Assembly: GCF_030936135.1 (NCBI RefSeq)
Contig: NC_082611.1
Coordinates: forward strand, 8,757,001 to 8,821,000
Direction: 5' to 3'
Length of the DNA: 64,000 nt
From: Gavia stellata
Taxonomy: Eukaryota > Chordata > Aves > Gaviiformes > Gaviidae
Positions 12,901 through 27,900 of this stretch are shown here, piece by piece. The position numbers were made by a program, and so were the translations under genes. Positions within the stretch are counted from its first letter, which is position 1, and every line of letters starts with the position of its first letter. Under the pieces are notes generated by a model. It did not search any database and had not been told where the DNA came from. It was given only the letters and a program-made list of their open reading frames with translations.

Positions 12901-15900
12901 GACTTTATAACAAACTGATAATGGTGATTCAATGTTTGTTTAGCACGATAAAGCTATTTTTATTTGCTATTCCTGGAAGACCTGTTCCAAGGTCTTACTG
13001 AATCATGTCCATATGTTAGCACTACTTACCTTTCTTCTACACTAGTCAGATTATCAATTTCTGTCATAACCTCAGCAATTTCAAATTTTAATCTCTGCCA
13101 AAAGAAGGAAAGACAAAATGTTAACCTACATTAAAACACTTGAAATCACAAAATGTTAACCTACATTAAAACACTTGAAATCATCTATCATATATTAATA
13201 TGATCAATTAGGTTTTATTTTCTAATATTTGCTAGTCACCTGAAGAAAAGTGATTAATTTTATGGCCTCCTTAGATATTTAGCTTAAAGATTTTTACCAC
13301 AACTGAATGACTGTTAAACACATGGATCTGAATTCCCAGTGTTTGCTCATGTCAGAGCATCAAGACCAAACTGCCATTACCAATTTCAGCATAAGATTTC
13401 TTTACCCAGATTTCTCAACTCACTCCTATCCTGTATGCAAATTTGCTGTTTAACAAGTTCTTGATTACACAAATCAAATGTGCACATATATTGCATTACA
13501 TAAATACAGAAGTTAGCATTTTTAAAAGCACACAAATAAGGCATAAATCCCATTCATTATTAGTAAGATTTAGCTTAAGCCATTTATATGCTTTTGAAAA
13601 CATTACGTGGAATTCATACCTAGGTATGCAGTTTACTGTAACTTAATCTACTGAAGTAGTCTTCTAAGGATCTTTACAGATAAATCAATTACCTCAATAT
13701 CATCAATCAGTTCTTTTTTCCTGCGACGAATATTTAAAAGCTCTTCTCTTTCTTCTATGGAGAGGTCATCAGGCACTGGAATAGAGCAAAATGTACAGTC
13801 TTTTAGCATTTCCAAACATACCTCGTCACAGAAAACTGAATAAACTTGATTAAGGAAGTTTACATGAAACATCAGGGATGCTTTTTTTTCAGCTGGGATC
13901 ATTTTCGGGGGGGGGGGGGGGGGGGGGGCAGGAAACACAACAAACCAACCAAAATAAAACCCAACCTAATTAATTGGAATTCTACTTCATAAAATCATAG
14001 GTAAGGTAATCGAATGAATGACTATGGACAGAAACTATCTTTCAAAAGAAAGCTAGACAATCAAAAGGGAACTTGTTATCATGTAATATGTGGTAAGATT
14101 TGGCTCTACAGCTTAACTGCCAAATTCAATTCTCATATAATTCCAATTATTTCAGTAACAGACCAAAATTCTTCATTTAAATGGATTATGATTCAAAATT
14201 ACTATCTTTCACGGAAAAAAGCCAAAGAAAAGCCAAAGCTATATACAACTCATTACCAAGATGTGTATCCTGGTGCTGGTTTCAGACAACATCAGAATTT
14301 TAGCAGTACCCCTTCATCTGGTTGCTTTTTAGCACAGAGATGCGGCTAAGTACAATACTACTAACATCTTTAACAGCAAATACTTTCCATCAGTAGGATA
14401 TAGAAATAAATATACAGAATCACAGAATCAAGTACTTACACAGTGTATCACAAACTTGTGGTTTTGTAGAACATCATTTAAGTGAGCCTGAAGTATCTGA
14501 GTCAATTTTAGGTCTCTCCTTGGCTATGCTAAAACAAATATGTTACCCTGTCGATAAAAACTTGCTACTGAAGATGCAAATGTGTTTCTGCACACAGCTA
14601 TGGCTGTCACTCAGTCCAGCAGCAGCCCCTTACCCTGTAGTCTCTGCCTGACAACTAGCAAACATGAAAAGTTATCTGCACAAAACCTCTGCTTTTCTTG
14701 AGCAATTAGATTTTCCCTAGCAAGAAACTTCTTTCGACAGAGATTACTCTCATTCACTTGTACAGCACTAGACATCAATCACAAATATTCACCTCCTTTG
14801 CAGTGATTCTATAATAACCGTTTTAATGCTACCCACTTTCTTGGAAATAGCTCCTTAATTACAGAGCAGCTTTTCCTTCTAACTCAGTAAAACAGATCAA
14901 CAAAAATAATTATTAAGATATTTAAATGGTTCTGTCCCAACAGCAACACACAACAAACGCAGTCATTTGGGATGGCCAAAGCTGTTTCTTTACGTCATAT
15001 ACACATGTAACAGACTGTAGCAACAGGATCACAAGCAAAGGTTCAGTTTGACATGAGATTTTTAAAGACACATTTGAAACACAGACTCTGTTCAAATCTT
15101 AACAATAAAATATATTGATTAATTTCAACATCCAGTGGTTAAGCCCCTTTCTTTTTAGGCTTTGAATCACAACATAAAATCCAAATGGCAACAGACTTTG
15201 CTAGACATGAAGTGATTATGGCAAATGATCTCGTTTAACTACTCCAGATACAAACATGATTAAATTACTTCCAGTTTAGGGAATTACAGTCTTCTGTGGA
15301 ATGAATACCAGGCTTCAATATGCTTACCTGCTTTTTCCCTTCATCTTGTCAGAAACCCACCCACTCCTAAAAATTCTTTGCATGCAAATACCAGTTAAGA
15401 TTCTTTTCACATCAAAACTTATAAATACATGTGCCTACATCACATCTTCTTCTTACATGTATACTCTAAGATCTTAAACCATGAAAACCCAAGAGATTTT
15501 AGGACTATACAAACACTATTACATACACATACCACAAATATTCCAATTAGTTAACTAAGGACTGACAATAAAAAAAAAAAAAAAAAAGAGATTGTTACCC
15601 AGTGTTGATCATTATAAAGGTGAACTGTGTATAATCAATCACTCTCTTAGCTAGGAAGGATGCTCAAGTATCCTTAAAGCATTTTTGAGGTATTACATTG
15701 GTAGAGAAAATTAGATTAAAATTTTGCAGTACCAGTATTAGTACGAGTTCTTCATTTTTTAACTTTTTGCTACAGCAGACATTTTGGTAACTCTCACCTT
15801 TGTTGGCAACTGAAGATATTAATCAGAACCTGAATAGAAAATAATCTTTATGCATTAAATATTTAGAATTCATAGATGGTGCTTGATTTTTCTTCAAGGT

Positions 15901-18900
15901 GAATTACAAAACCTCTGGATTAGCTGCTATCACAAACTATTCCCAAAGCAGAATGTCAGTGAGTGGTACTGCAGTTTCTTCTCCCTTACATTACCACACA
16001 ATGAAAGCTCCTTGGGACAGGTTTGGAATATCTAGAACAAGTGAAATTGCTGTTTGGAATCAACAAAAATTATGACAGTTTTCTACACCCACCAAAGAAA
16101 AGAAATCAAACACCTCAATCCTTTTCCTACAGCACCCAAAGACTGACTGCTGTGTTTTTTCCTTTCCTCTGATCACAGCCGCAGCAGAGAGACAACCCTC
16201 ACAGTATAATTAATTATGCTCTTAGACAAAAAGGAAATAAACTAAATGGAGTCAGACTGCCTTTTGCACTAGGAAATAACACATCAAGTATCTATCCGCC
16301 AGATGCAAGACAAGAAAAGTCTGATGGAAAAGAAGATTCTGCACTTGGAGAGCACTTAGAAGGCAGCGCTTAGAGAAAACTGCACATTAATGCAACATCT
16401 TTAAATAACAGTATTAATATCAGAGCCAAAAGATTCCAGTCTCTTTTGATAAGAATAAAAGAACCAGGATAGAAATGAGCGGCGGTTACAGTAATGCTCA
16501 GCTTCCAGAAACTATTGGTATAGTCAGCATTTTACTTCCACTCACACTACCAGCACAGTAAAGGGATGACTGACTTGTCAGGATGACTTCTAACTGCGCT
16601 GTCCTATTGTCACCATAAACTGGCATGTGTGCAAGATATTGAAGTTGTTTGCCTTGTTTTCATCCTTCTATTAGTTGCATATAATCACTGCCTCCCTTCT
16701 CCAGTGCTGCTGTTCATGCTGATGAGAAAAAACTTATCAATTGGAAAATGAACTCACAAAAATAGGGTTCTTAACAGAGTATATGTGGCATTACAGCCTG
16801 CAACTTCAGAGGCTGAAGGTGCCTGCTCCAGGAGGCTACATGTCTTTATGTCTATTGTCCCTGTTGTTTCGATTCTCTGTCTTAAAACAAAATTTAACAA
16901 TATTTCTGTATTTCAGTGAAGGCTTTTGGAATATTAACATTGGAGGATGTGCCTACCTTACCTGAAAGGAAAGAAAGAGTGGAAAATATTCAACTGCAGC
17001 TAAAAACAAACAAAAAAACCACCCACTAACACAAAAGGGCACCCACCATTAGTTAAACTTTTTCCTTACAAGCAAGGGAAAGTAAGGATCTACTCTGCGT
17101 TTTTCATGTCAATTATTCTTTGTTTTTAATTGAACCCTAATGAGTCAAAAACACCTAGAAAACATTAAAACCCCTATATCCGGCTTCTAAATACATAAAA
17201 ATGTTTCCTCAGTGATAAGACTGAAATGGCAATCAGTCCTTCTAACTTGAGCATGAGGTGCCTTACGCAACCTGCAATGCAGGGACCACAGTGAGAGCCT
17301 GAAAATAATTTTCTTTGGAAAGCAAACCTGTAGAGCTGTGGTGCCCAGGTGTTTTTCGAAAATGGAACAAGCACTTTGAATATTCCAGCTTCAAAAGAAA
17401 AACATTCATTTTATTTATCCAAAAAATTTGAAAATGACAGTTGAGATGTTTGGCTTCAAGGCTGATGTTAGACTCATGGCAAGCAAACGGGAGATCAAAA
17501 ATGGCCGACGAAAAACACCACTGCATTAAAACATCTTTACAGTCCTAAGCAAATATTGCAGATACATGACAAGTGATGATCTGCCCTGGCAGGACCCCTT
17601 CCACAAGCCACCTTTTTGACTTCAGCAGCTAGAACACTTCTGCTTTTTCTAACCTTGTGTTCACATAATCCTCCACACAGAAGAGCTCACACAGTGCATA
17701 TTATGTATTTGTTCTGTAAGACAAATTTTCTAGTTGTCCTCTCTGAGTCATTTCCAAGTTTTTTGTCTTTCATCAATCTAAACACAAAGTAGACAGGACG
17801 GGAGGAGTTAGCATGAACATTTAAATACTAAAAAAGAACAAAAGCTTTTCACTATAGTGAACAAACTGCAGTTGCAGCATGCTTTCATGCTATCTTCTAA
17901 TCTTTAAATAAAGATAATGTTCTAATGTAAGTCATTTGTGTGAAAACCTTTTAGGTTACAGAGAGAGCGTTTCTTTTTTCTAAAACTTCAGAGTTTCAGC
18001 TACTACTAAATAGAAAGTCAATATACCTACTGATAGTTTATTTAAGAGGAACGAAGTTGTTGAAAGTACAAATTATTTTCTTGGCCAAGTAGTAAGAGAC
18101 AAAAACACAATGCCTTAAAAGTTGCTACTACTACCACTCCTACTACCAACAGAAAAAAAAAGAAAAAAGAAAAAAATTCATATATTCCAACTTGGCCTAT
18201 CTCTGTTCAATTACTGTAACTGACCTAAATGTACTTAAATGAATTTCCTGTAAACAAACACTTACTGGAATACACACTTTTAATACAGGTTTGTTTACTT
18301 TAAATGTGTTAGAAAAAAACAAACAAACAAAAACCAAACCGTAGCTTCCCACAGAAATCAGTGTATTGTCCTGCAGTTGTGATGAGACTTTGTTAAATAA
18401 TTTTCCACTACTGACAAGCCTAGTACAGTATCCATACAAGAGCATTAGCCCAGAACTCTAACATTTATGAAGAGGTAAGAAGCATTTTTGAGCATGCAGA
18501 CACCAAAAAAAGAAAAGTATTTTCCAGATTGAGAAAGAACTGCAACAGACCAACTTGCAAAGAAAGTCCCACAGGTTAGTGAAAATTAGGAGCAAATCCC
18601 GTAACAGGAGACAGAAATCTAGTACTTTCCACGTCCATACCCCTGATACCTTCATCTTTTTCAGTAGCAAAAATTAAATCCTTTCCAGCTCTCCAATGGT
18701 ATTATACGAACCAAAATTCCTGTGTTTATTTTTTTTTTTTTTTACTTATTAGCTTTTCGATCGGCAGTCACTGGCCAAGGTGTAAAGCAATCCCACTCCA
18801 CCACTTCAACTGACTTCAGAGTTCAGTCTCTCAAGAGGACCCAGTAAAATAATCCACAGCCAGCAGAAAGCAAACACCTAACCAATACCTAATGATAGAT

Positions 18901-21900
18901 AAAACACTAATTCTGTAACTCCTTTTATGAAGTAATACAACTCCCTGACTCTCATTGCTCAACTAACTTTTTGGTTTCATAAAGATAAATGTTTTCCTTC
19001 TTCTGTGTCAGCCCCAAATCGGTGGTCTTAGTATTTCCATTCCAGGCAAAGAACAAGTAGATGGAATTTAATTTTTGCTGCCATCAAAACATCTTGCAAG
19101 TGTAAAGATACTTACACAACACAAGGCTTAAAACTAAACAAACCTACCCCTCACCCATACACAGAATGGGCAGACATGTTTCTTCTGGCCTCTAAAATAA
19201 TACACATTCATCTCTGAGAACAAATCTGATTGTCTCGGGACATTTGCCTCAACGGATATTCTCAGGCTAGTCTCTCTTCCTTTCCCCCTTCATGCTCCCT
19301 TTTTTTAAACTTAATTGTAGGAACATTTCCCAGCTTTCAGACAAGATGTATAAACAAAGCTGTGACCACTTGTGGCTAGTGAAAATTCCATAGAAGTTTT
19401 TGTAGGAGGACATCCTCCTGAATAGATTTATTTCACAGTGCAAAACCAAACTATATCTGCATTAAATTCAATCAGTAAAACTAGCTGGATTTGGTTGCTT
19501 CCTTCTTTTAACTACCTTACTGCATTAATCTTTGCTATTTAGTCACTGCTGAACATGTTCTAGCATAGGAGCGATCACACTGCCATTAAGAGGGGAAATA
19601 ATCCTGTACACAATACCCTTTCACATACGAAAAATTACCAGTCGGTGGTATGAGGAATCTAGGACCGAGTCCATGGCTTGCAGAGTTATTTTGAGACTTT
19701 TCAGTCACGAGGGACACTGTGGCCAGAAAGCGCATTAGTGGCCAAACCCAGAAAAGAACCTCAAACTCACATCCATCATTCTCATTGTTTAGCTGCTGGA
19801 AATCACACCATTACAAGATGTTCCTGAAAATACTCTTCGCTCTAGGATAAGGAGATACTTTACAGGCAAGTTATAGTTAAGATGTTGTCCTTTTGGGCTT
19901 CTAATAATATGCGGGGGAAAAATGGGCTTCTAATAATATGCGGGGGAAAAACGGCCTAACAATATTAATTGTATTACTGCATGAAAATATGTTTTCAGGA
20001 ATTCAGAGAAAACAGTTGCCCTCTGACATGACCTACTAAATCTTTAAGGTTTTTTTGGGGGGTTTTTTTGGTACTTTCCACTACAAGGTAGGTTTAATTA
20101 TACCAGTGATTCACATTCTTCATATTTTTTGGAAAAAAACCAAACAAAAGCATAAAAAATTGGAAATATGAAATACATTTTTATTCTATACAGAAAAAAG
20201 ACAGCAGGGTAACTGCACTGCCAAGTGTGAAATCACTTCTTGTAAAAAACAAACAATATTTATTATAATCCATAAGAATTACTTCAAATAAGACAAGATG
20301 ATGTTTTTGTCCTGGTCAGAAATAGTCATATAGAATTTAATTAGCATTAACATCCCTAGTCAAGCAGGAAGTAGGCAGTTCCAACATTGTGTAATATCGA
20401 GGTCCAGATAGCACTGATTGGGGGTAGGGGTGGAATCCAATCCATGCGTTTTACCTGCCTCCCAAAAAACATTTGGTTTCAGCTGTCACACAGAGAAGAG
20501 TGCTGCCTCGCCACAGTACCTGGAAATATGCTTCTGTCTATAAAGCATAAACCACAATAAATGCATTTCTTGAACCTGACGGAACAGGAGTATGCAGCAA
20601 ACAACTGCAAGCATATGTATCTTTACAAACTGTGTATGTAGATAACATGAGCAACAACAGCTGTGAGGTGGAAGAAAAGAGTATAAAGGCTTTTCATAGT
20701 TCTTGCATAAGCTGCTAACCCTTGCTGCTAGCTATTAGTTGCCCTTCTTAATGGCACTGAAGCACAAATAGGTCCTTTACAACAGCTTTCAGATCTTCAC
20801 CTTGCTATATAGATATACCCACAGAAAGAACTGGAGAGACAGCTACCTTGCTTTTTAGTTCCTAATTACACCAATGACACAGATATTTGCCATGTGAAAG
20901 CAGTATGTGTTTAAGTTAATGAGTATTTCTTTTTTACTGTCCATGCTCTGTTATTTTTATGAACAGGCAGTACCAAAGGCCACAATTACATTTTATTTAC
21001 CTCCTTTACATCTTATATTAAATAATGTATCTTATTTCATCATTTTGATTTATTTCCATTAGGAAACCAAGTGTTTTGCAACATCAAAGTAAAAGAACCA
21101 CCCTCAAGCAAATAAAGGAGCATCACTTGGGGAGAAAGAAGAAAAACCACACGGGGACCAGCTCTGAGAGAGATTTCACAGGTAGCGATTTGGTACTGGC
21201 TCCCGTATGTTCCTGCATCGCTTTGCCACTTGCAGCTACTGGATAGATGATCCTGCCTGGATCCTGTTTTTTCTGGGTTTGTTTTTTACCAGTTTAGCAG
21301 GCCAAATGCTGTCACTGAGGGACTACAGAATTGCCCAAGCCAACACAACAGGCACAGCAGAAACCCCTGGCAGCAGGAAGGTATGGGGACAGCAACCCCC
21401 TCAACATCAGCTAGCCCTAAAACCAGCTTAGCTCAGCCCCAAAACCCCACCCTTACAAACCCTCTAAATCCTAAAAGTAGTTCAACCTGATACTAAAAAT
21501 AGATGAGTGTGGATTTCCTTTTAGGAGCATTTTTCTTTTGAAGTCACTCTACCCTTGCTTCAAGATAAGATGCTTCTAGGCCAACTTTTCTTTCTAATAT
21601 ATGTAAATACAAATTACTGAATATGAAAAGAAAGCTGAGTTTAACTTAACATTGTAATTCTCTTACCCAAATACATTAATACTCACGTTAATAATATAAA
21701 GTGTTAAAATATGCATGGCCATGCATATGTAAGAAATGCAGAAAAAATCTATGCTAGCTCATGTGGAAATTATAAAGGGAGATGTTGGCCACACTGTAGT
21801 GCTGTGTGTTTCGGGGGGGCAGGAGGTATGAACAGACTAGCACAGATACATCCAAGATAACATGTGCCTTCATTAGCATCAATTACCAATTACTGTTCAA

Positions 21901-24900
21901 GAAATCTGGTTATAGCTATGCACTGTCACTCTCATCTTAACATTATAGTCCTCTTTCAACAGGGAAAACAGTAACATCAAAGTAATGTGGGACAAATGTA
22001 ATACTTTGCAGTACCAACCACCGTAAGCAAAAATGCAGAGTCTTGCATTGTCTTGCTGTTTTAGGAACAGTGGGGCATTTATATTGCCTTAAAATTTTCT
22101 TACTTGGCTTTTAGCTTTTTAACAAAATGACTGCATCTGATTTCTTTTCTCCACAGCAAATAATGGGGAGGGGTGATCAGAATTAGCTTTGTGTAGCAAC
22201 ACCACCAGTATAAATACAGATACTACCCTTCCAAAAATAAGAGGCCTCAAGCCTTTTCTTTATACTGCATCAGATCAACAAAACACTGTCAAACAGAATC
22301 ATATTATTACACCCCCACCCCCCCCCCACCCCCCATACATATTGTATACTGCAAGACAGAGTCTCACAGAAATAATTTTGGGACAACTTGGTAGTAATTT
22401 TCTCCCTGTGGAGCACTAACATGTGCAAAACTGGAGAAACAAACATGTAGGTTATTTAGTGCTACGGCTGAAATAAAATAAATTTTCTCTGATGTTTGCA
22501 TTTGAAAGCCTTTGCTTATATTACATTACAGTAAGCACTAACACCAAATTTAGTCTTTATAAAGTCTCCAAATTCTGAATATCTTTTTTTCACTTTCATA
22601 GCAAGATCCAGGTCACAAGAAATTTTAGCATCTGAGAATGAGAGAATGATCCAACAATAATGCCAAGAGAGACCATGGGTAAAAGCTGATAGCAAATAAC
22701 GTATCCACTTGCAATGCAGAACAACAGCCACTTTTTAAGTGGGAGTCTTGGGAAGGATATCAGGGTTCCCCCTCAGCATTATCTAGGAGGTGAAAGGAAC
22801 AGATCACCATGCCAAGTATGCACAGCATAGCTAAGTGACACATTAAAGATATCATGTATTTAATTGAAACCCTTCATTCATTCCAGTGCAAAGAAAGGGC
22901 AGCAAAAGAGCAGTGGATTCTGCTTGCCTGCAGCGGGAAGAGAAAATTCTGAAATTAAAAGCGTAGATGGAATAGCTTTCCAAGAGTAAGATCTTTTAAG
23001 CCACAGAATAGAAGCAGCATGTACCTTTTAACTTGGGGCATTTATGATTTTGCCCGATAAAAATGTAGTGTATTACTACACAGAATTATACAAAGAATGG
23101 GATGGAAAGGGACTGGATGGCTCCATGACCAATTTCTACAACAGCGCAGTTCACTTCTGACTGAGCCAAGCATACAGGCAATGCTGACAGCAATTAAAAA
23201 ACACTTTATTTTTAAACAATTGCCAAGACGACAAAACTTCAGGTAAGCAAGCTTTAACAGATTTCCACTAAGTCTTCAGCAGACTGACATTATGCTACAC
23301 AATACGAAGACATTATCTAGTTCAAATCCAGATCAGAAAATTGGCAAAGAATATCCACCTTTGTGAATTATGCTACATTCCCTTTTCATGTAAAATGGGA
23401 AATGGTTAGCACTACCTCCAGTCCATCAACCATCACCAAAGTCGCTCTCTTGTAAAGGAACAAAAGTGGTCCTGTACGTACTCTTCAGCTGACCAGTGTG
23501 GGAGAGTGATCAGCACAGACAGCTGATGGAAAACAGGTCGAACAAGTGGAAGCCCATACAGACTGGGAAGCTGGATTGCTTGAACTACTGCTGCCACTGA
23601 CCAGAATTTGGCTCTGTACTCACTTCAGAGGGTTTGGGATGATTCCGAGCTACTCTGCGGAGTGTGAGGCAAAGTTTAAACTACTGACAGAGCAAATCCC
23701 CTCTGTCGACTCCTTTTCCTTGTCAACTAGGACAGGACTCTCTCCCAACAATCCCCCAAGGAGTATGTGTGGATGAAAAGGAAAGCAGCAATACTCCATC
23801 TCCCGCTGGCACACAACTCCCAGTAGTCCCTGTGAATGACTGGACTAATCTCATCTGTCCTGCTGCCAATCTAGACTGCTTTCAGCTCCAGGATCCAAGC
23901 ATCTTGGACCAAGGATGGGACAACTCCTTCTGAAAGCAGAGATCATCTCATCATTTCTTGGGTGAGGAAGAGGCAAACAAGGACACACGGATCCCTTCAG
24001 CTTTTGAAATGTTATGAGAAGGGAAAAAAAAAAAAAGTAACAATGTGTTTCAGCTTTGCCCTTACAAAACAGCTGTGTTTCCCACAGCACCCCCAGTTAC
24101 TGGGGAGAGGAAATGGCTGGCTGGCATGGACCTACATTTTTTCCTAGGATAGACCCTGGAAAAAAAAAGAGTCAAAAAGCAAACACACTAGAGTAGTAGC
24201 AGACATTCCTGTCAGATCCATTTCGAGTAGCAGCATGGAAAATTGACAGGAATGTCACTGAGCAGCTGCAGGGGGGTCCCGGAGCCTGCAGAGCCCGGTC
24301 CCTGCGGCTGCCTGCCAGCAACACCCTCAAATTCTGCTCAAGATTCAGGCACAGCTCATCAGACCTACCATGTACCCAGCAAAACATCTGGGGCTCAGAC
24401 AGTCTTTCCCTCACAAATTTCCATTAACATGGACTCTTGGCAATACGGGAGCTGCTCGCTATACTTCACTCATTAGTGGAGAGCATTAGCTAGTTACTTA
24501 GGATTACTGGCTGTTTTTAAAGCACGCAAATCAAATTTTCAGAAAAAGCAAGGCAAAGTTCATCTTTCCCCTTCCCCCATCCCTGCCTGACACAGCTCTG
24601 GAGTTAGATTTCAGAAGCAGTACTTATTGCAGAAGCTTTCTATTTATTCATTTTCCAAGATCAGTTGCACACTGAAGGAGGTGGAGCAACTGCTGGATTT
24701 GAAAACAATCTTCCTTCTCTGAAGAATGTCTCCAAAAGGCAGCTAGAGTGCCATATAGGACTGCTCACCTATCAAATAACTGCTTGAGTAGCATTTACCT
24801 TCCCCAAACCAAGACAAATTCCAGGATGCACAACGTGGTGCACAATGTGATGCCTGATGCTGTATAAGCCTTTGAAGTCCCTGCAGTCTCGGCCAAAAAA

Positions 24901-27900
24901 GTAACCCTGGTACCTGCTATGGAAACCGCTGAGCTGCAGTACTTGGAAACGCACTATAGGTAATACAGTATTTTGCTTCTTGGCCATCTCAGGCTTGAAT
25001 TGCTCCAGCTTCTTGCTACTACATCAAAGGCCCCATCGACCACGTGCCCCATAGCCCAAGAGGGCACTAAGAGAGGTCACAAATTTATTCATAGATTTGT
25101 TAGTGAAGCAATAGTAAGGCTTACTTTAAGACTGTAAAGCATTTTCAGATTCCTCAGAAAAGAGCATATTTAGCCTTTGTGAATTGTTGGTTGCCATCAC
25201 ACCAGGAAACAATCTGCTTGACAGGTCACTAATCCAGATATAAAAGAGCTTTTTATCTGGTCCACTGATAAGAAGTTTGCTGGATGGATCCACTTACCGT
25301 AAGGTCAAACCCCTGGTCTCCCATTCTGTGCCTGGCAAAAGACCATCGGTAGTTCATATCAAATCTGGCTCACCGTGCTTCCAAAACAGAACACATTCAG
25401 CATATGCTTGAATCCTTGTAATCCTTGTAAGTGCAGACATAAGTTCTATGTTACAAAAAGAAAGATTTTTCATACTCCAGGCAGACCTTCTGGCATTCTG
25501 ATCAAAACCTCATTTGAATAAGTACATTCTTCCTATTTAAACTTTCCCTAACAGTTTCAGCCAGATCTGCGAAAATATTACATTGCCCTTTCTAAGCCAT
25601 TTTTTTCTGCCAGATACTGGAAAAATCACTGCATTCCTTCCAGAGATCAGTGAAAAACAATCTGAACATATGAACTTTTATACTTTATTTTAAAATAATC
25701 TTTTTTTTTCAGCTAAGTACCTACCTAACAAGAAAAAAAATCATATTCCCACAACTTCAAAGATCTAAGCAATTTAGTTTTATTACTCTTGATGTCTCTG
25801 ACTTACTGCATAGAAAATTCAGCGTTTTCCCTGAAAATGAACAGAGATTTGAAGACTTTAAGCAACTAACTGGCATTCAACCCTCAACCTCTTTTTAAAT
25901 CCATCAGCCCCTGCTGCTCCTCTTAATCTCAGATTAATCTGAGAAATCTCAGAAAAATCTCAGTTTTCCAATTCATCCTGCCATGCTCAAATAGAAAACA
26001 CTTTAGTTGACTGGGAAACAATTGAGTGGGACCAAATGCTTTAGTTCTGCTACCGGTCAACATGACACAAAAGGTAACAACAAAAGATATCACTTCCTAA
26101 ATGAGTGAAACCTAGCAAATAATGAGATTTTTTTTTTTTACATGCAGATACCAGCCTACCAGACAAAGTGGTTATATGTAGCCTCTGCTAAGCACATTTC
26201 CAAAGAGTCTCTTCTTCAGAGCAGTACTCTACCTGGCATGAGCTTTCACTATACAAAGACAAACTTTGTATAAGGCTGAAAAAAATCTGACTCATATTAA
26301 CATACTTGCAATCATCCTAAATTTGCCTTAGGGCAACCAGAAATACCAAGTTGTAACTTCTGTTAAGCAGTCTGTAGCAACAGTGTCTGCAACTCTGCTG
26401 ACACAGCTCATGCAGTAAGTAGTGAGAAAACTTGTTAATGCAGTTTAGAGATTCTTCCGTATTTCACAAACACGGTCAATACAGCAGTGAGTACGAAACA
26501 CCTGCAGAATACCATTCACAGATAAACTCTTTCTTGTTTCAAGTATTTCTTGACCACTGAGAAAAAAAATGGTTGGCAATAAAAGTGATGGCACTATTAC
26601 GCATCGATTTTTGTCACCAACAATCATCTAATCCTGACAGCATAGACCTAGACAGGCAGCAGTCTACAGTCCACTTAAAATTATACAAAAACTAGTTCTA
26701 GAAGATTCTTCAATTACAGCATCTGTCCTACCATCTCTTCAATGTCTTAGTAAATTGGACCTTAAAACTTTGTTGAAGTATTTGAAGCTCGACCAGAACA
26801 CCTGAGTGCCATACCCAACTGAAGCTGCAGATGTTTAGCCAGTATCTCTAAATGTCCAGAAGCTAGTTCTGAAAAATCACATTTTGATCCTTTAAAGAAA
26901 AGAGGTCAACAAAAATCACTGTTATAGGAGTTTTTAATCAGGCTGTTAGATTCCATTAGATCTGACTGCAAGTATTTTATCATGAAAGTTTACAACTGTT
27001 AAGACAAATGGAAGCACCTAATTTTTCTTTCTCCTGAATTCTTCCACAGTTGTACTTTAAAAAAAGGTCTTATCATATGCCAAAGAACCTCAAAGCATAA
27101 TTAATTACAAACTAACTATCAATGGAAGTCTAGCCATCCCCCATTATCCTAGCTAAGAACTTATGAAAATAAAATTTTATCATAAATTTTCCATTTTAAA
27201 TGCCAGATTGGTCACTAATGAAATCCAAAAATATTTTCTACTGATTTAATGATGATGTACATGCTTTCACTAAATACTGCAGCATGCAGTTTTGCATGGC
27301 ACACATAGTGTGCTCATACTAAACAGATGACATAGTTTCCATAAGAATTAGTAGCAATGGAAAATGACAACTTATACAGACCCGCAGAATATAATCACGA
27401 CATTGTTCATTAATGCCTGGCACCACTGTTAACTCTATTCCAGAAAGCTTCAAGAGGAAGCTAGATATAGTAGCAGAAGCTGATGAACTTCCAGCTGCAA
27501 GGGGGTGGGAGGGAAAGGAAGCAGACTGATTAGTTGAATAGATTTATTGTATGCACATATTCTATGTTAAAACCCTGTATCTACTATAACATAAATTTTT
27601 TTGAGTTGTTCACCTGTTCACAATTCAAATACAGGAAAATGCTATCAAACTAACATGTGTTTGTTCAGCAGGAAACCTTTTCTTCAAAATGTAAAATGAG
27701 GTAGTGAAAAGCCAAAACTTTGCTAGAATTGTCATACTATTATTTCTAAAATGTGAGAAGGATCTTTTGATGTTCTCCCATCACATTAGACAATCATCTC
27801 TTAAGTCCATATGAGCTCCAGAGAAAAATACAATGCAGTAACAGCTGAAATGCAGACTGTTTTCTCTCTCAAAGATGCAAGACATTATCATACTACTTTC

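Noticed and set aside
13648..13938. 96-codon frame around CYTH3 exon 2 read as a whole gene
   Set aside because: The first part translates the C22 run and intron, and the last part runs past the donor. Only 13693-13775 is exon.
14411..14431. Possible CR1 terminal repeat (CAGAATCACAGAATCA)
   Set aside because: Resembles the CR1 end repeat for only about 16 bp, and the adjoining sequence does not continue into CR1.
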